Part shown: positions 23,501 through 37,370 of the stretch, in pieces
Layout: the number at the start of each line of letters is the position of its first letter
Numbering within the stretch: position 1 is the stretch's first letter
Assembly (NCBI RefSeq): GCF_964204865.1
Contig: NC_135252.1
Span: 10,499,383-10,563,382 of the forward strand
Reading direction: 5' to 3'
DNA: 64,000 bases
DNA from: Styela clava
Taxonomy: Eukaryota > Chordata > Ascidiacea > Stolidobranchia > Styelidae
Program-made: the position numbers and the translations under genes
Notes under the pieces: model-generated
Told to the model about the DNA's origin: nothing
The model's input: only the letters and a program-made list of their open reading frames with translations
The model's database searches: none

Positions 23501-25026
23501 TGAGGAGTAAAATATCAAATTTCAACGCGTACTTGATATTCTACGGATTATTGAACCCAAAAGTATTGACACCCGGCAATATTTGAAGCGCATTATTTAC
23601 TGTTTTTTATACGTCAAACTGGGACCTGTTATATCATGCCCGCGGTTGCATTGACAGAAATTTATTCCATTTATTGACGATTTTGCTATTGACAGAAAGT
23701 AATTATAGATATTATTCAAATCGTACTAATATATAATAATGCAATAGGAACACTTACCTATACAACGCCTAAATAAAACCAAAGTTTACTATAGTCTATT
23801 TGAGAACTTAGAATTATTAGTGTAGAAGATGAAAAAGTATCTGTTATTCCAATGAAGTATGAAATTAATTAGTGTTACATACCAGTGTCTTCTAAGAAGT
23901 GTTTCTTCAAATTCTTCAAAATATACTAGGTAATAGTTTCTTGTTCCTTTCAAAATCAGGCAAAGAACTTCAAAAAAAATCTCGCGAACGTGCAATTATA
24001 TTTTTTAAATCTACTGATCTGTAAGTATTGACAAGAAACAGGTTGGGGACATGTGGATTTAAACGTTAAAATGCACTCAGCCACAAGACCGAAAATTTAA
24101 AAGTAAACAATTTTAAAATATGTTTGGTCGTATTCATTTCACGTTTGCAATTCGGTGTCGAATTCTGAGTTTAATAGTAGATCAAACAAGATCAAGATAT
24201 ACCACAATGATAAATATTGAATATTGATATCACAAGATTTGTTTCCGCGAAACAGGGAAGTAACTAGTTGCCCCAGATGCCCAATTCAAGTGAATGCACG
24301 CGGCAACTAGGAACGATTTCAATATGTGAATGGAACCAAGTATGTGCCAAACATAGCACATAACGTAGCATATATCTGTGTTAACGGCGCTTGACAACCA
24401 TCTATTTAAAGTGTCGAATTCATAAGCAGAATTAACGTGTTCTTTTCATATGGATAGACTACAGTGAATTGTTTTCATAGTAGTGCTCGCACCATGAGCT
24501 AGTTTTCAATCGGTTTTAGTTCTATATTAACTCTGTAAATAGAAATTTGATTCTCGTATGTTTTTGTTGAAAAGCCACAACACCGTTGGTTCACGTTACA
24601 TGTTAAATATTGTCTCTTTTGCCCACAATCAAAATTAATTTGTGCGTGGTAGGCAGTCAAGCGTCAGCCACGGATGGAACTCGTTTGCCGAATCGCCATT
24701 CATCCGTTAATCATGCTTGACAAAGAGTAATTTCTTGACCGTAGATAGGTATCGGAATTTTTTGTTGTGAAAAATCGTCATAGTTTACAGTGTGCGAGAA
24801 AATGAAAATTTATGTCAATAAAATGAGTAAAAATATCCTAGTTTTAAATAAATGAACGATAAAATGACGATTTTGATCGTCATGGTAGATTGGATATTTT
24901 TTTCCAACACAAATTATTGAGGGTGTTACTATTGCCATATTACGAGGATTCGTGCAATCAATCACCTTAGGTGTCATTTTATGAAATTTCAGGGATTTTT
25001 TTTATCCAAAGCAAACATTCCAATCG

Positions 25027-25052
25027 TCTGCGCGTCACGCCATCCGCGCAGA
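25027..25052. repeat. Perfect 8-bp inverted repeat (hairpin)
   Basis: TCTGCGCG at 25027-25034 and CGCGCAGA at 25045-25052 are perfect inverted arms around a 10-bp loop. It is GC-rich within very AT-rich surroundings. No gene context explains it. Confidence 0.6.
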
Positions 25053-28000
25053 TACATTTTGTAGGGCGATTTTCATCACAAAATATCATTCTATTATATG
25101 CGATATAAAACTTAAAAGACATTTCGTATAAACAAAACCAGGTTTAATCTATATATATATATGTTTTTTTTGCTGTCCTTCGCAAATCCCACAACTCTCA
25201 AAAATACTCATGTAAAATTACATCGACTCTCAGTAAATGGAATCACATTAACTGAAAACCATGACCAATTACTTCACATTTATTGAATTTCCTTAATTCA
25301 AACTTTGGCATAGACTACCTCCGATGTTTAATGTTTACCGGTACCTCATAAACTTGCCTCACTTACAAGCCAACTATATTTTCTACACTTCTGTATCTAC
25401 CTTTGAGGTTTTTAATTCCTTCCCCGATAAGCCTGCTAATCCCAGTGAAACATATGCTAAACTAAAGTCCACCTTTGAACCTCTGAAACTACCTTGTGGG
25501 CGGGCGAGTCGATCAATATATATTTAACTTTGCAAATTGGATATCGCTACTGGTAATCAACCAACTGAAATCCAATAAAATGGACCATATTTGATTTACG
25601 CCCGAGTATCCTATGTTTTCAAAGGAATAATAAATTCTTTATACCTAAACCCAATAATGTTTTTTGTTGTGATTTTTCGGAATAAAAAGTTACCCAATGA
25701 CAAAAATGCCAGAGCAAAAAATATACCGGTGCCTCGATAATCGCCAGCTAATATCAAAGACAAATATTTTGAAATTGAAATAAAGAAGTCTTACACTCTA
25801 GTAAAGTACCAGCAAGTTAATCCCGGACAATTCAAGAACTTAGTCGTTGTAAAATTGGCATTCACTACTGTTGATTATTGTTTTTATTCGCGTCGTAAGT
25901 CGGAAATCGTAGCACTGAACGAGAGCAGGTAATCTATTATAATAATACGAAAAATACAAAAGTCCGGATTAATTACAGACCCCAATTGTTGTTCTAAAAT
26001 CAAATTATCGTTAACAAAATATCCTGAGGTTCTGTTGTACTTTTGTATCAATTATTTCAAAATTCTAAGTGCATCCCAGCAATGTATCAATGCCATGTTC
26101 TAATGAAGCATAGATCCGTCTACATCTCATTCTCGAGAAATAAATTTTCTGAAGTATTTGTCAGTAATGTGTGTCTCTTTCTGCCTTTCGTTCCGAAGAT
26201 TGTAGTCGCTTTCTTACACTTCTGACCAACCATCTGTGTGTGTCTCAGCTAAAAAATTATAACAATTTGAGTTAAATTGAAATTTATTCAATATCTACTT
26301 TGCTAAACTTAGATACTTTTTCATAGGAAGACAACTTTATCTCTGACGCCTCGACTCGGTAGGTGGCCAGACAACTTACGAACAACAGACGTTCTATGAA
26401 TGCGAAATAGATATCGTATCGTTGTCCAACTTTCCATCAATTTTCTGTCTATTGTCAAAACTTTGACAAATCCTGATCTTCCTCCGTGGATTTAAGAAAA
26501 TCTATGTCATTCTTTGGTTTTAAAAGCAGGAAGGTCGTTTAAATTCAAATTTGTTCACTTTTGCTTTCGCAAATAAATAATCAAATTATAAATTATCGTA
26601 ATTAAAGCTCAAAAATTGTCCATTTTCGTATATTCTCAATAAAGAATGTTTGACAAAATGATTCGCCATATGCTCTCACTTTTCCCTCTTATTACTAGAA
26701 ACTATACTTCACTGGCGGTTAAAATATAATTTTAGGTGTGGCTTCTCTTTCAACGTTGCCCACAACGTCAAAGACTTATCTGATTATTTCTTCTCTGCCT
26801 GAAACAACATGATTGACTGCATCCCATACTTTCTAATTAATTGTATTTCCGAATGGACTATTCCGATAACCTAAAATAATTTAACAAAGTAACCTAACCT
26901 ATATTACCTATATTGATCTTACAATTTTCAACCACTCAACCCCATCCGAACAAAGTCAATTTCAATTAAACGAATTAAATCGATGTCCCTCCATTTACAT
27001 TCATGATCTAGAAATGCACGCTGGGAATACACACAGCGGGCGCCTACAAAACTTTCGCCGGCACTCGCACGCCGTTCGAAGGTGATAACAAATGTCAAAA
27101 TAACGTATCGGCACAACAATGCTGTCTAGAATAGATAGTAGTAACACCACAGCCGATACACTGTCGCACTTCTGTTCATATTCTGCGTGATATCTCTCGC
27201 CGACATTTTTCGCAATAATACCTTACTTAATATTGGCAAAATTTCAAATAATTCTTCCACTCTTTATTCTTTCGGTAATAAATGAATTGAAAGATAAGTA
27301 ATTAGAATATAAACAGCCCACGGAATACAAAAGTCCAGCGGTGCGATGGAATTAGAGTCAGTGCCAGAATTTTGCATTCGAATACAAAATTGGAGTTTCG
27401 GTTTTGGAGAGTGCTTGAATTGCCATATACATACAACCGAAGGGCAATCTAAAATTTTAAATAATTGCGAATATAGATAAACATGCCGCAATAAATCTTA
27501 GTGATTGTCCCGGTAATTTCGAATAATCGCGCTTCTGTTGGAATTATAAACATCCATCGCAATAATAAAAATATTGGGGTTTCCGGGATCTAAATATCAC
27601 AATAACCTATTCAGGTTTATTGTAGCCTGTACTGATACAAACAACCGACCATTACACGAAGTCCGACAACGCAGAACTATAGAAATAAGTAAAGTAAGAC
27701 CCAGTTTTCATCGTGAAAGAAGGTTAATAACACGAAGTACACAACACAATGCAAGAGATTTTCTTTGTATAATGCCGAACAATACAACGAGGGATTACTC
27801 CACCTGATATATTTTTGGCATAGATTTAGCTATATCAAGTTTGCTACATGCATGATAGGTGTAATCTACTCACTACGTAAGGAAAAGTTGAAAATAAATT
27901 AGTAGTTTTGGTCATTCTACCGTTAAAACCAATCATACGCCGGTTCAACTTATTAAACTTTATTCATTCACGATAATTCAATCAGTATGTATTTTCTGCT

Positions 28001-31000
28001 CGTTTGATTTTCAAAAAAAAAAGAACAGAATAAATTCAATTAGCTTAAAGTTATCAATTCTGGTTGAATGTTGCCGCATTCCTTATAAACTTGACCCATA
28101 AAACGATGCATTATAATACTCTCGCCGATTTGTATATATATTAACCGAAATTGCAATTATTTGGTATATTATCAATTACAGGCAACATAGTTAAAATCTA
28201 GCTAACAGATATATTTCTAGAGTTGCATTGTTTTTCTAATCACCCAAAACGTATTATAAGACGCAATATGAAGTAAACCCATCAAAAAGTAGTTCATTTT
28301 CCATAATTTTAGAATGGTCGAAACGATGCAACAATATTCCGAAAAATGCATGATGTATAGCTGTCGCATATACAAATACTAAGATTTGTTTTAGGACATA
28401 TTCAAAGATTCTGTTCACATTGAGGCATTTATTGAACCTATACCGAGTATACACAATCTTGCGTGAAATAAAGGTTGTTACAGATATTTTTTTATCAGAC
28501 GATACGTTGGTCGATTGTGACCATGCATATAGGCTAGCGCTCAATGACTGAATTTTGAAAAACACAATTCACTTTAATACTACATACATCAGACATCTAC
28601 AAAATTACTCCAAGTTGGGTGGAAATTAACAAAAACGTATTGCTTCTATTTCAGTCGCGTTATTCATTATATTCACCATAAGTTGCCTCACGAAAATTGA
28701 CGTCTCAACTCCCAGAATACTAGCAAATCAGCATTCATTGAACCAAACATTAATTGATATTTCAAATTGGTTCATAAACCTCATGCATATTCATCAACAT
28801 GCCTCAGACAAATTACTATCATTTAGCATTCAACACCCTTTTTATTTATTTATGAAACGTGCAGTAAATGCTGATATTAGACCACCATTACCATATATGA
28901 TCATTCCTGAAATTATTTGCAGTTAAGTAAGCAATGGGCACGAGGGTATAGGGAATAAAAGGATGGCGGAAACTGAATTCCTACTATTAGTCATCTCATT
29001 TTGTATTTACAATTGATAGAAACTGACGTTTCTAAGAATTTTTTGCATCGCAATGGCCAAAGTTAGTAATGATAAGTTCACAATGCTTCGAAACAATAAT
29101 TGAAGGTAATAACAGGTTCTGCATAATTTCAAGTATGGACTATTTTCCCGCCTACTCCGTCTCCGTTGTCGAAAATTCAAATAAGTAAACTGATTTTTCG
29201 AGCATAAATAGGAAACAGAACATTGGAATTTTACTTTATTGATGGATGAAAAAAATCGGTGAATATCTCTACATCAGTGACTAGTTCGGGATACTAATAA
29301 TATATGGTAATCAAGCGATGTTTTTAATGCCAAACCGTTCTGACCGATGTATTTCGATAATTTGCACAAACAAAGAGGATATCAATAAAAACAACTAAAA
29401 AACTAATTGATAGTAATTACAGACAAATAGTTTAGACCTTTTCATTTGTACTCGCATGTTTTGTTTCAAGTTGATTGATCGAGGCAGTTCTGGAGCTAGT
29501 TATGCATCTAAATCAATAAACGTCGTAAATTGGAGTAAACAGAAAATATCTCTTTACATTGTTGGTGTACGTACAATTGGAGTCTATGTGTTTTTCGTGT
29601 ACAGCCACAAGGTATGTGCTTTATTACAACTGCACGTCATAACTTCGTGTATCTCATCTTCAGGGTTAAATATATGACTTTACAAGATAAGATATAATCT
29701 TTCAAATGCACTTATTTCTGATACTTTCCACTATCACGATTTTGTTTTCATTCTTTATAATATTCCCTAAATTACTCTCGCTTCGTCTTTGACTAATTTC
29801 TCTACATTTTATATAGTTTAGCACTTCTAGCTTGATTTTTCTTTACTAAATAATATTCGATTTTATATTTCCACAATTATTCTTGCCATTTTTCTTTCTT
29901 CCTTTCTTCATTTCTTCATTATTATGCTTATATAGTACACACTGCTATCTTCTCTGTAAACTATGATTTGTATATGGCAAACGAATATATATACGAAATA
30001 TATCAAAATATCCTGCACATAAGCAGGACCGTCTACTATGGACGTATGCAAAGCATCTAATGATATCTGATAATATTTTGACGTAGGTAAAAGCGTGTAC
30101 GCATAAACGTATTCCCGATAAGTACTGAGGTAAAAGATATTCTGACTTGTCTGCGTGCTTTTTTGAATAAAGATAGCAATTGAGAAGCTAGATTTATTAT
30201 TTATGCCACTGCCATTTTTTCGTTAACGTTTATAATCACAAGCCTATAACTAAAATGCTGTACGAGTGAGAATTTTTCCGCCTTTTAAAATCAAAATCGC
30301 CGTTTTCACACCTATTAATAACTTTTATCTCAAAAGATCCGTTTTGGGTCGCACTTTTGATACGGTAATCGCACATCAATAGGAGATAGCAATGTTGCGT
30401 TAGTTCAGGCAAGGTGTTATGCGTGGTGCATGTAATAAGCGACTAATTGGCAGCTAATTCGGGTTGAATTTGAAACCTTATCAGATTTACCAGTAACAAG
30501 ATGAAAGCAAATTGTGATGCGACAAATTGGTGAAACACTGTAGACTACTTTGAACCAAAGACCAAAATTTTATTATATTGCTACCCGGAGTTGGTTCCCA
30601 ACATCTATAATATAATTATACAAATAAACCTAATATAGAATCTTATCGTTAAAACCACGTTTCCGGTTAGTTACCAGATCAAGGGAAAACCTGGGAATAA
30701 ACAACATTTGTCAAATTCTCGCCGAAAGCTACCTCAAAAAATATACAGCTAAAATAGCGTATATTGAAAAAAAAATTTCATTAATGAATTCCACTGCCTA
30801 ACTGCCTTATACAGCATATATCATCGATTAATAATAAGAATATATATAAAACTTCCATGCCTAACAAATGCATATTATTTCGCGTTTGTAATAATTTTAT
30901 TCAGTAATTGAATACATTTTAGACCACATTATTGAATAGTACTAAATAATTTTTTTTTTCTGTATTTTCTTTTTACATAATCGACAATAACAGACACCTT

Positions 31001-31143
31001 AAACCTCACCAAACAGCTTATATTCCTATATCAGTTGATTTTGTCCGATGTCAAGTTATCGAGAACCTGGACTCCTGAGTATACAATACAACGTCTGATA
31101 AAGTTCGATATGCCTTGAACTGTTTCCTGAGGAAGATTTCCTC

Positions 31144-31223
31144 GACGTAACAAATTATATAAAGCAATTGAGGTAACAAAATTATATAAAACAACTGACG
31201 TAACAAAATTATATAAAACAGTT
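31144..31223. repeat. Three-unit tandem repeat, period 26-27 bp
   Basis: Three units of the form GAYGTAACAAAATTATATAAA start at about 31144, 31170 and 31197, with small differences between units. No coding potential. Confidence 0.8.
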
Positions 31224-33939
31224 GATACAATTAGCGAGCTCAGTACATGTACATATTAACACCGTACCCATACTTGAAAAGCACCATAAACCCAGTGGCC
31301 ATACGTGGCCAAAAGCTATTTTTTATTTTATATTTTGTTTTTTAATATACATTTCCTGATTTTGTAATCTGACGCCGTGATATCAACCAACCGTTCAGTC
31401 AGAATTTGGCAAGGAAGGTTTTTGTTGAGGACTTACGGAAACCTGAAATTAGTTGATGTTCCTTACTTATAAAGAACAACAAATTTTTTTTTTTTTTTCA
31501 CATTTCGATGAAAAAATTGATTGATGATAAAACAAACACTATTTTAAATTGACCGAAACGAAAGATAAGTCTGTCAACGGCTAAATAAATTGAATCAGTT
31601 GTTTTTCGGCAGTCTGTGGAATTCAGAATTGACAATACGCAATATTATTTAATATTAATAAACGTTGAAACTAAAAATGAACGACCTCGTCTTGTTGAAC
31701 GCTGACATACACAAACTCAAACTGCTATGACAAATATCGACCGCATATCAGCGGTTATCCTGAAGGTTTCACATAACATACGTGACATACTCTTATGATC
31801 CGTCAATTCTAAAAAAACAAGAGACTCGTATCTGGGGTGATGGGGGTGACTGAACAGGGACGTAATCCGATACTCTCGATATGGTTAGATAATAACCTCA
31901 ACTGCAATAATGCGGAGAGCTTTGTTTTCCCCAACGATTACACCCCATATGTCTTCATTCCGCTTCGGCCTGCCAACGACTCAGAACGATGTATCGTTGA
32001 ATCAGTCATTTGTTGTAAAGTTTTTCTTTAGAGCATGCTCGATCGATGATAAATCAAAATTTAAGCATTTAACGTAATTCATATACGGCACATATTTGAC
32101 TGAACATGTAAACAGCTAATATTTGGTAGGTTACGGCATTGACGTTTCCAGTTGAGAAATATTCTACACCGATCATGATTTATAGATAGAATGCACAAAT
32201 AAAGTTCGTATTAGACAGTTTATTTGTTTTAAACTGGAGTGTCTTTTTCACCAGAACCTCGAATATTGAGGATTTAATAAAATTTGTAACGTTAGGAGTT
32301 TTCGTATTACACATACTAAATTCAAAACGTAAGTCTAACCATCGTTTAATTGTAATTTAAACATATGAACTTGAGATTCATATCCAGTACATCCAACTCA
32401 CAGACACTGTGTACAAATCGGCTTAATTAATTGATTAAAAAAGTACGAGGTGAAATATGCCTATATGGGCCACGATACAAAGAAAATGACTATACGTTAT
32501 TGTTTCACTGATAGATGCAAATATGTTTTTAAATAGGTATCTGACATATTTGATGTTGATATGAAGGCGAGTAAAAACTTAGTGGGTAGTTTTACTGTCA
32601 ACGGAATATCTTTGGTTGTAATGTAAACTACAGATTTCAGATTATTGAATACAGTTTTGCTGTGAAAAACAAATATTCCTCTTTTATTGATTCAATGAAC
32701 GATCTGAATATTTCTATAGCAAAAGATTTGTCAATATCTTTATGCAAGTTCAGAAGGCTTCAAAAACAGTGCATGATTGTAATATGATATGTTTCAAAAA
32801 GTATTTTTGAACAAAATGGGTTCATTCATTTACATTAATACAATTAACATGAAGCATCAATTATGCATAAAATTTTTATATCTTCAAATCGAGCACATGC
32901 ATGATCATGGAAACATTATTATATAATTATTAAATTTGTCACAGCATTAAACCAAAAAGTGATTGGTGCTGCGACATCCAAAATCAATAGTATGAGATTG
33001 CCAAGTTTTGCATCATCATAATTTGATTTAACAAACACATTTAGGTCCATATACTTGTAATGAAAACGACAAGCTGTCTTTTATGAATGAATGCATTATA
33101 AAAATTGTTTAAGAAGAAAAATGAGATAACCGCGAGAGCGAATATTTCAAGTATATTTTGTATATTGGTTTTTTTATATCTTCAGTCGCCAAACAAAGAA
33201 ACATTGTGTCAATCAATAATTGCTGTGTGTTTGCAAACTTAGTGAAAATACCGCAAATTCAAAGAAAGTTTTGCCTGTCGATTTTGCAATGGTGAAAAGA
33301 TTTTGTTTTCCCCGTTTGCGCAATATTTTCTACTGATATTTTTGGTACATGTGTGGGCCGACGGCGAATTTTACCGCTCCAAGCTTGTATGACTATAGCG
33401 TCTCCCTGTACTACGTCCAGCGGGTGGTGGGAACGAAGTTATTACAACACAAGTTACAATTCCTCTTTAGTAACGGGCGATGTTAATTGGGGATACCCGA
33501 GAACATGATTAGGGCGGGAACACAAGAAGTCTTTACCGTAAATATTGGATACAATATGAGTGAAAATAATAATAAATCGTCGTGTAAGGAAAGCAACACA
33601 ATGGGCACTGGGTGTGTTTTCGCGAGTCACCCTTTGTGTCGCACTTTAGTTTGTTTAATATAAATCCCGCCTACCACAGATCGATTTACCCGAAAAGCGT
33701 GTTCGACTACTAAGATACATGTTGTATTGGGTTTCACTAAAAGTTACCGACAGATTTTCCGAACCTCATGATTTCAATGAATGTAAAGATGGTTATTGTT
33801 TTTACTATTATCACACAAAATGTTTTGCCTTGTGTTTCAACGGTTTTTTAGCTATGCGGAAAGTAAAATTTAGATTTGCATTGTGTTTACTGGCCTACTA
33901 AACTCAAACTAATCAAGTGTCTAACGTATTGTTATAAAG

Positions 33940-34179
33940 TTATTTTCCCAGCTTAGAGAGTCGATAAATTTTGGCTTCTACATATGTAGCACGATATAAA
34001 AACATGCTAATGAAGTTTGCATAGTTTGTATATATATATATGCGTGCCTTCGTTTTAAAATTGATATGCTCGTAACTTTGGATATAATTTTGTGTAATAT
34101 TTTGAACAACTTTTTCACAGGGCTGGCTATCACTCTCAGATAAACAAGTTAATATAAGACACAAAACAATCCCTCCCAT
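33940..34179 (-). CDS. Weak candidate: small secreted protein (79 residues)
   Basis: I do not recognise this frame. ATG at 34179 begins a signal-peptide-like N-terminus (MGGIVLCLILTCLS) followed by a polar segment with one Cys and an NIT glycosylation site. A TATATAAG box lies about 50 bp upstream on the same strand (34234-34227), a plausible core-promoter spacing. Against it, the C-terminal half reads through AT-rich sequence (RIYIYTNYANF...) that looks non-coding, and there is no clear splice donor to rescue it. It may be the first exon of a gene, or chance. Confidence 0.2.
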   Translation of the reverse strand: MGGIVLCLILTCLSESDSQPCEKVVQNITQNYIQSYEHINFKTKARIYIYTNYANFISMFLYRATYVEAKIYRLSKLGK

Positions 34180-34234
34180 CACCAAGACGACTAATTCCTT
34201 GAAGATTTTTTCAATCTTAACATAATCTTATATA

Positions 34235-37200
34235 ACGAGCAATTTGATCTGGATATCAAAAATATACCGATAATCCACACTATGACCTCATTATCAAATC
34301 AAGGCTTATTTTTCTAAATCTATCGCATTATCGCTAATCCAAATTGGCATAATTGCACACAAAATTGGAACGTCGAAAAGTTTTGCCGCTCAAATATCTT
34401 CAGGTCTTTTTATGAAGATGAAAACGATAAACATTCGCTAACCAAATAGATATCAAAATGATTTTGAAGCATTCAACGGTTACTTATATCCAGTATAATA
34501 TTTTTAACAAAGCTTGGCGCAGAGGTACGTTGAAGCGATTTTTGTAAATAAAGCACTGTTGTAGTTGAAAGAAAAGCGTTTTCGATGAATTTAGGGCATC
34601 AGCCTTTCGCTAAGCAAATGACCAAATATATATATACAGCATGTTGCCCAAAGCAAAGTCCCCATTATTCATAATCACCAGCACGGTCAATTGCCTTCAA
34701 ACAATATCTGGTATGAGAATATTGCTCACATAGAAATTAGTTTCTGTGTTGAAAGACATTGGTTGACGTTCTTGTATCATGCCTTAAAATTTGTGTACTG
34801 GGAATTAAAATAGTACTGCCTGAAAATTACGAATACTAGCGAATATTTACCGCGATTCCGTTTATTCAAAAATTCCAAAAATGAGATGTTGTGACGCTTG
34901 AAAGGGTATTCTCGGAAAAAAAAAAATTTATTCTACACGCTGGTGATGTTATATCGCTGAGAATAGTTGTTTGTAATTTGTTTTTGCCGCTATTTGTTCA
35001 TTTGACAAAATCGTTAAACTATACTGACCGTTGGTACTGAACCAACTTTAGGTCACAAATTTGTATTCGATGGACACGTTCGCTGACTGTGTATAGAGGA
35101 CTTAATACGGTTATACAATAGTTAAACAGCTATTTAACAATATATCACAGTACTGTGTTATTGAGATGATAATACTACCTCTGGTCTGTCTAAACAAAAA
35201 CTACAAGGTTGTGTTTTGTATGAAAATTAAACAAAACTATTGAAACAACGGCAAATGTATTTTAATATTCCGTAGACAAATTTTGAAGATTCCCCCAAAA
35301 ATAATTTTCAGCAATCTATGTGTAATAATGACTAAATTAATGTATTATTCATAAAACATTTAAAACACAGTATAGCCACACAATAGTGTATTTTTGTCAT
35401 ACGTGTTACAGAAAATTATATTGCATATCGGTTATGTAATCAGTACATTTACATAAACTGATACAATAAGAATCATACCCTTCTCACATGTATTTGTCAC
35501 AAATACCTCAAATTACCCTATTCCGATATAATACCAACACTTTGAGCATGAATTTTCTGAAAATTAACACTTATTAGTGCTTAATACAGAGAAAACTAAT
35601 TAGAATTGATCAATCGCTTATCTTTTAGAATATTGCATGGACCACGAACAAAAATAATTAACTAACATTTAGACTGTAAAAAACCCAAACAGAAAATGTT
35701 CAAAAAGTGTATATTATCGTAAACCCATTCGACGAATAGACGTACCCTGTTTCAAGGTATGACAATATCCGCGGGTTTAATTGAACGAGGAAAAGTTTTA
35801 TTCTGAATTGTTTTGTACCCAATTGGAAATGTTGCAAATTATTAATTTCAGTAAACCCACAGTCATCAAAGTTGTGTGTTCGGGCTTCTGATCAAAACAG
35901 TAGTCTTCTATGTGTGATTCTCATTTCATATTTTGGAGTACAGCAATCCGAATGTTCGTGTTATTTGAAACGAATATACTATATTTCCCAATTCAAGCAT
36001 TCTTTATTATTTATCACCATTAAATTGCAAAAAAAACAAAACGAGGGATGATCCTAGATTTTTTGCAAAATTTAGCAAGAAAATTTGAAGGTCGGTGTTA
36101 CAAGTCTTTTGACGAAACTTGGTATATGATTATTTAACTTTCTGTTAATGTCTCGTGTTTTTTAATGTCTAAAAATTGTTGAAAGTACGGACTTGTTTTT
36201 AATCTTCATTCAGCGCCATGGCATGAACCTTTTATCGACATGAACACACGTGGTGTATGAATAAGTAATTGACTAAAAGGAAAACCGCGTCATTGATGAA
36301 CTTATGGACAAAACGTTGACAAATTATATATTATTATAATACATTAATCTGGTCGCCTATTAAATAAACAGCAGTTACACTCAAAAAGTTTCTGATTATT
36401 GTTTGAACATATCAATGGTGTTCATGAGCAATGAATCGAATAATTTACGGAAGTTATCGTAGGTCTAAGTCATTTTCAAAAGCAATCTCGTATTTTTTGG
36501 AAGAAATTTTAGTTATATATGAGAACAGATGATTACTATGGACAGGGAGGAAATACATATTCTGCTATGTCATAACTAGCAATTGTAATATAAAGGTTGG
36601 GCTTTTAGGCGAAGGTTCGAGCTCTGGTTCGGACTAAGACTTCAATTGATCAAACCAATATTTTGTTTTTGCATAGAAGACAGTCGCATGTTGCAAAAGT
36701 GATTATATCATTCAATTAACCTCACGGCTTAAATTATGTAGTTCACTCTACCGTAAACAATTTCCAATGAACAATCTCTGAATTTTGAAGAAGATGGTCT
36801 TTGATTTCGCACGCACGAATCTAATAACGGGCCTGTATGTCACAATATCATAGAATATTGACAAGAGACGAGGTGATGATGGGATTGCATTCAATATTTG
36901 TAAATCCATGAAAAAAACTTGTTTTCAAATATTAATACAATATAATAAAGTAATTTGTGTCGAAAACATAATACCAACACTCAATCAAGTAAGATCTCTA
37001 TCGGCACCCAGTGGCAACCATTTATTATTTCACTGTTCGTCTTTTTCATATAACACTCACTGACATTGGTACTAAAAGGCTAGTGCAGTCCTTGTGAGCA
37101 GTGGCGTGATTGCATAATTAGAGTTAAATCGAGTTTGTATTATTTGACATTATACTGTATTTCATTAAGACGTATCTCGAAACTATTCGGATTCGAACTT

Positions 37201-37370
37201 TTATATTTTCTGGAGTCGAAATTTTAGAAATATATACTCTTGTAAATTTATTTTTAGGAGTTTCTGAGAGTTAAAAAATGATTAATTATGACATCACAAT
37301 TATATTAAATATTGTCTGTTTCGGATAAAAATAGATTGGTCGGTTTCCGACTAAATTGGAATGTCAAAAT
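34235..37370. other. Gene-free upstream region of the TRIM-like gene
   Basis: About 3.1 kb of AT-rich sequence without supportable exons on either strand. An ATG at 37361, in a different frame from the TRIM-like start at 37371, would form a short overlapping upstream frame if it is in the transcript. Confidence 0.45.

Larger units (their letters stand above)
17585..34178. other. Long gene-poor region (about 16.6 kb)
   Basis: I found no exon with both coding character and flanking splice signals. The first part is the upstream region of the protocadherin, including a 5'UTR splice acceptor at 17585. Local features: an 8-bp perfect hairpin at 25027-25052; a 9-bp inverted repeat at 24264-24310; a three-unit tandem repeat at 31144-31223; GATA-rich sequence at about 21290-21540; and a GC-richer patch with a TATAAATC box at 33659 ahead of a 60-codon frame at 33719-33901. 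Nothing else is supportable. Confidence 0.5.
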
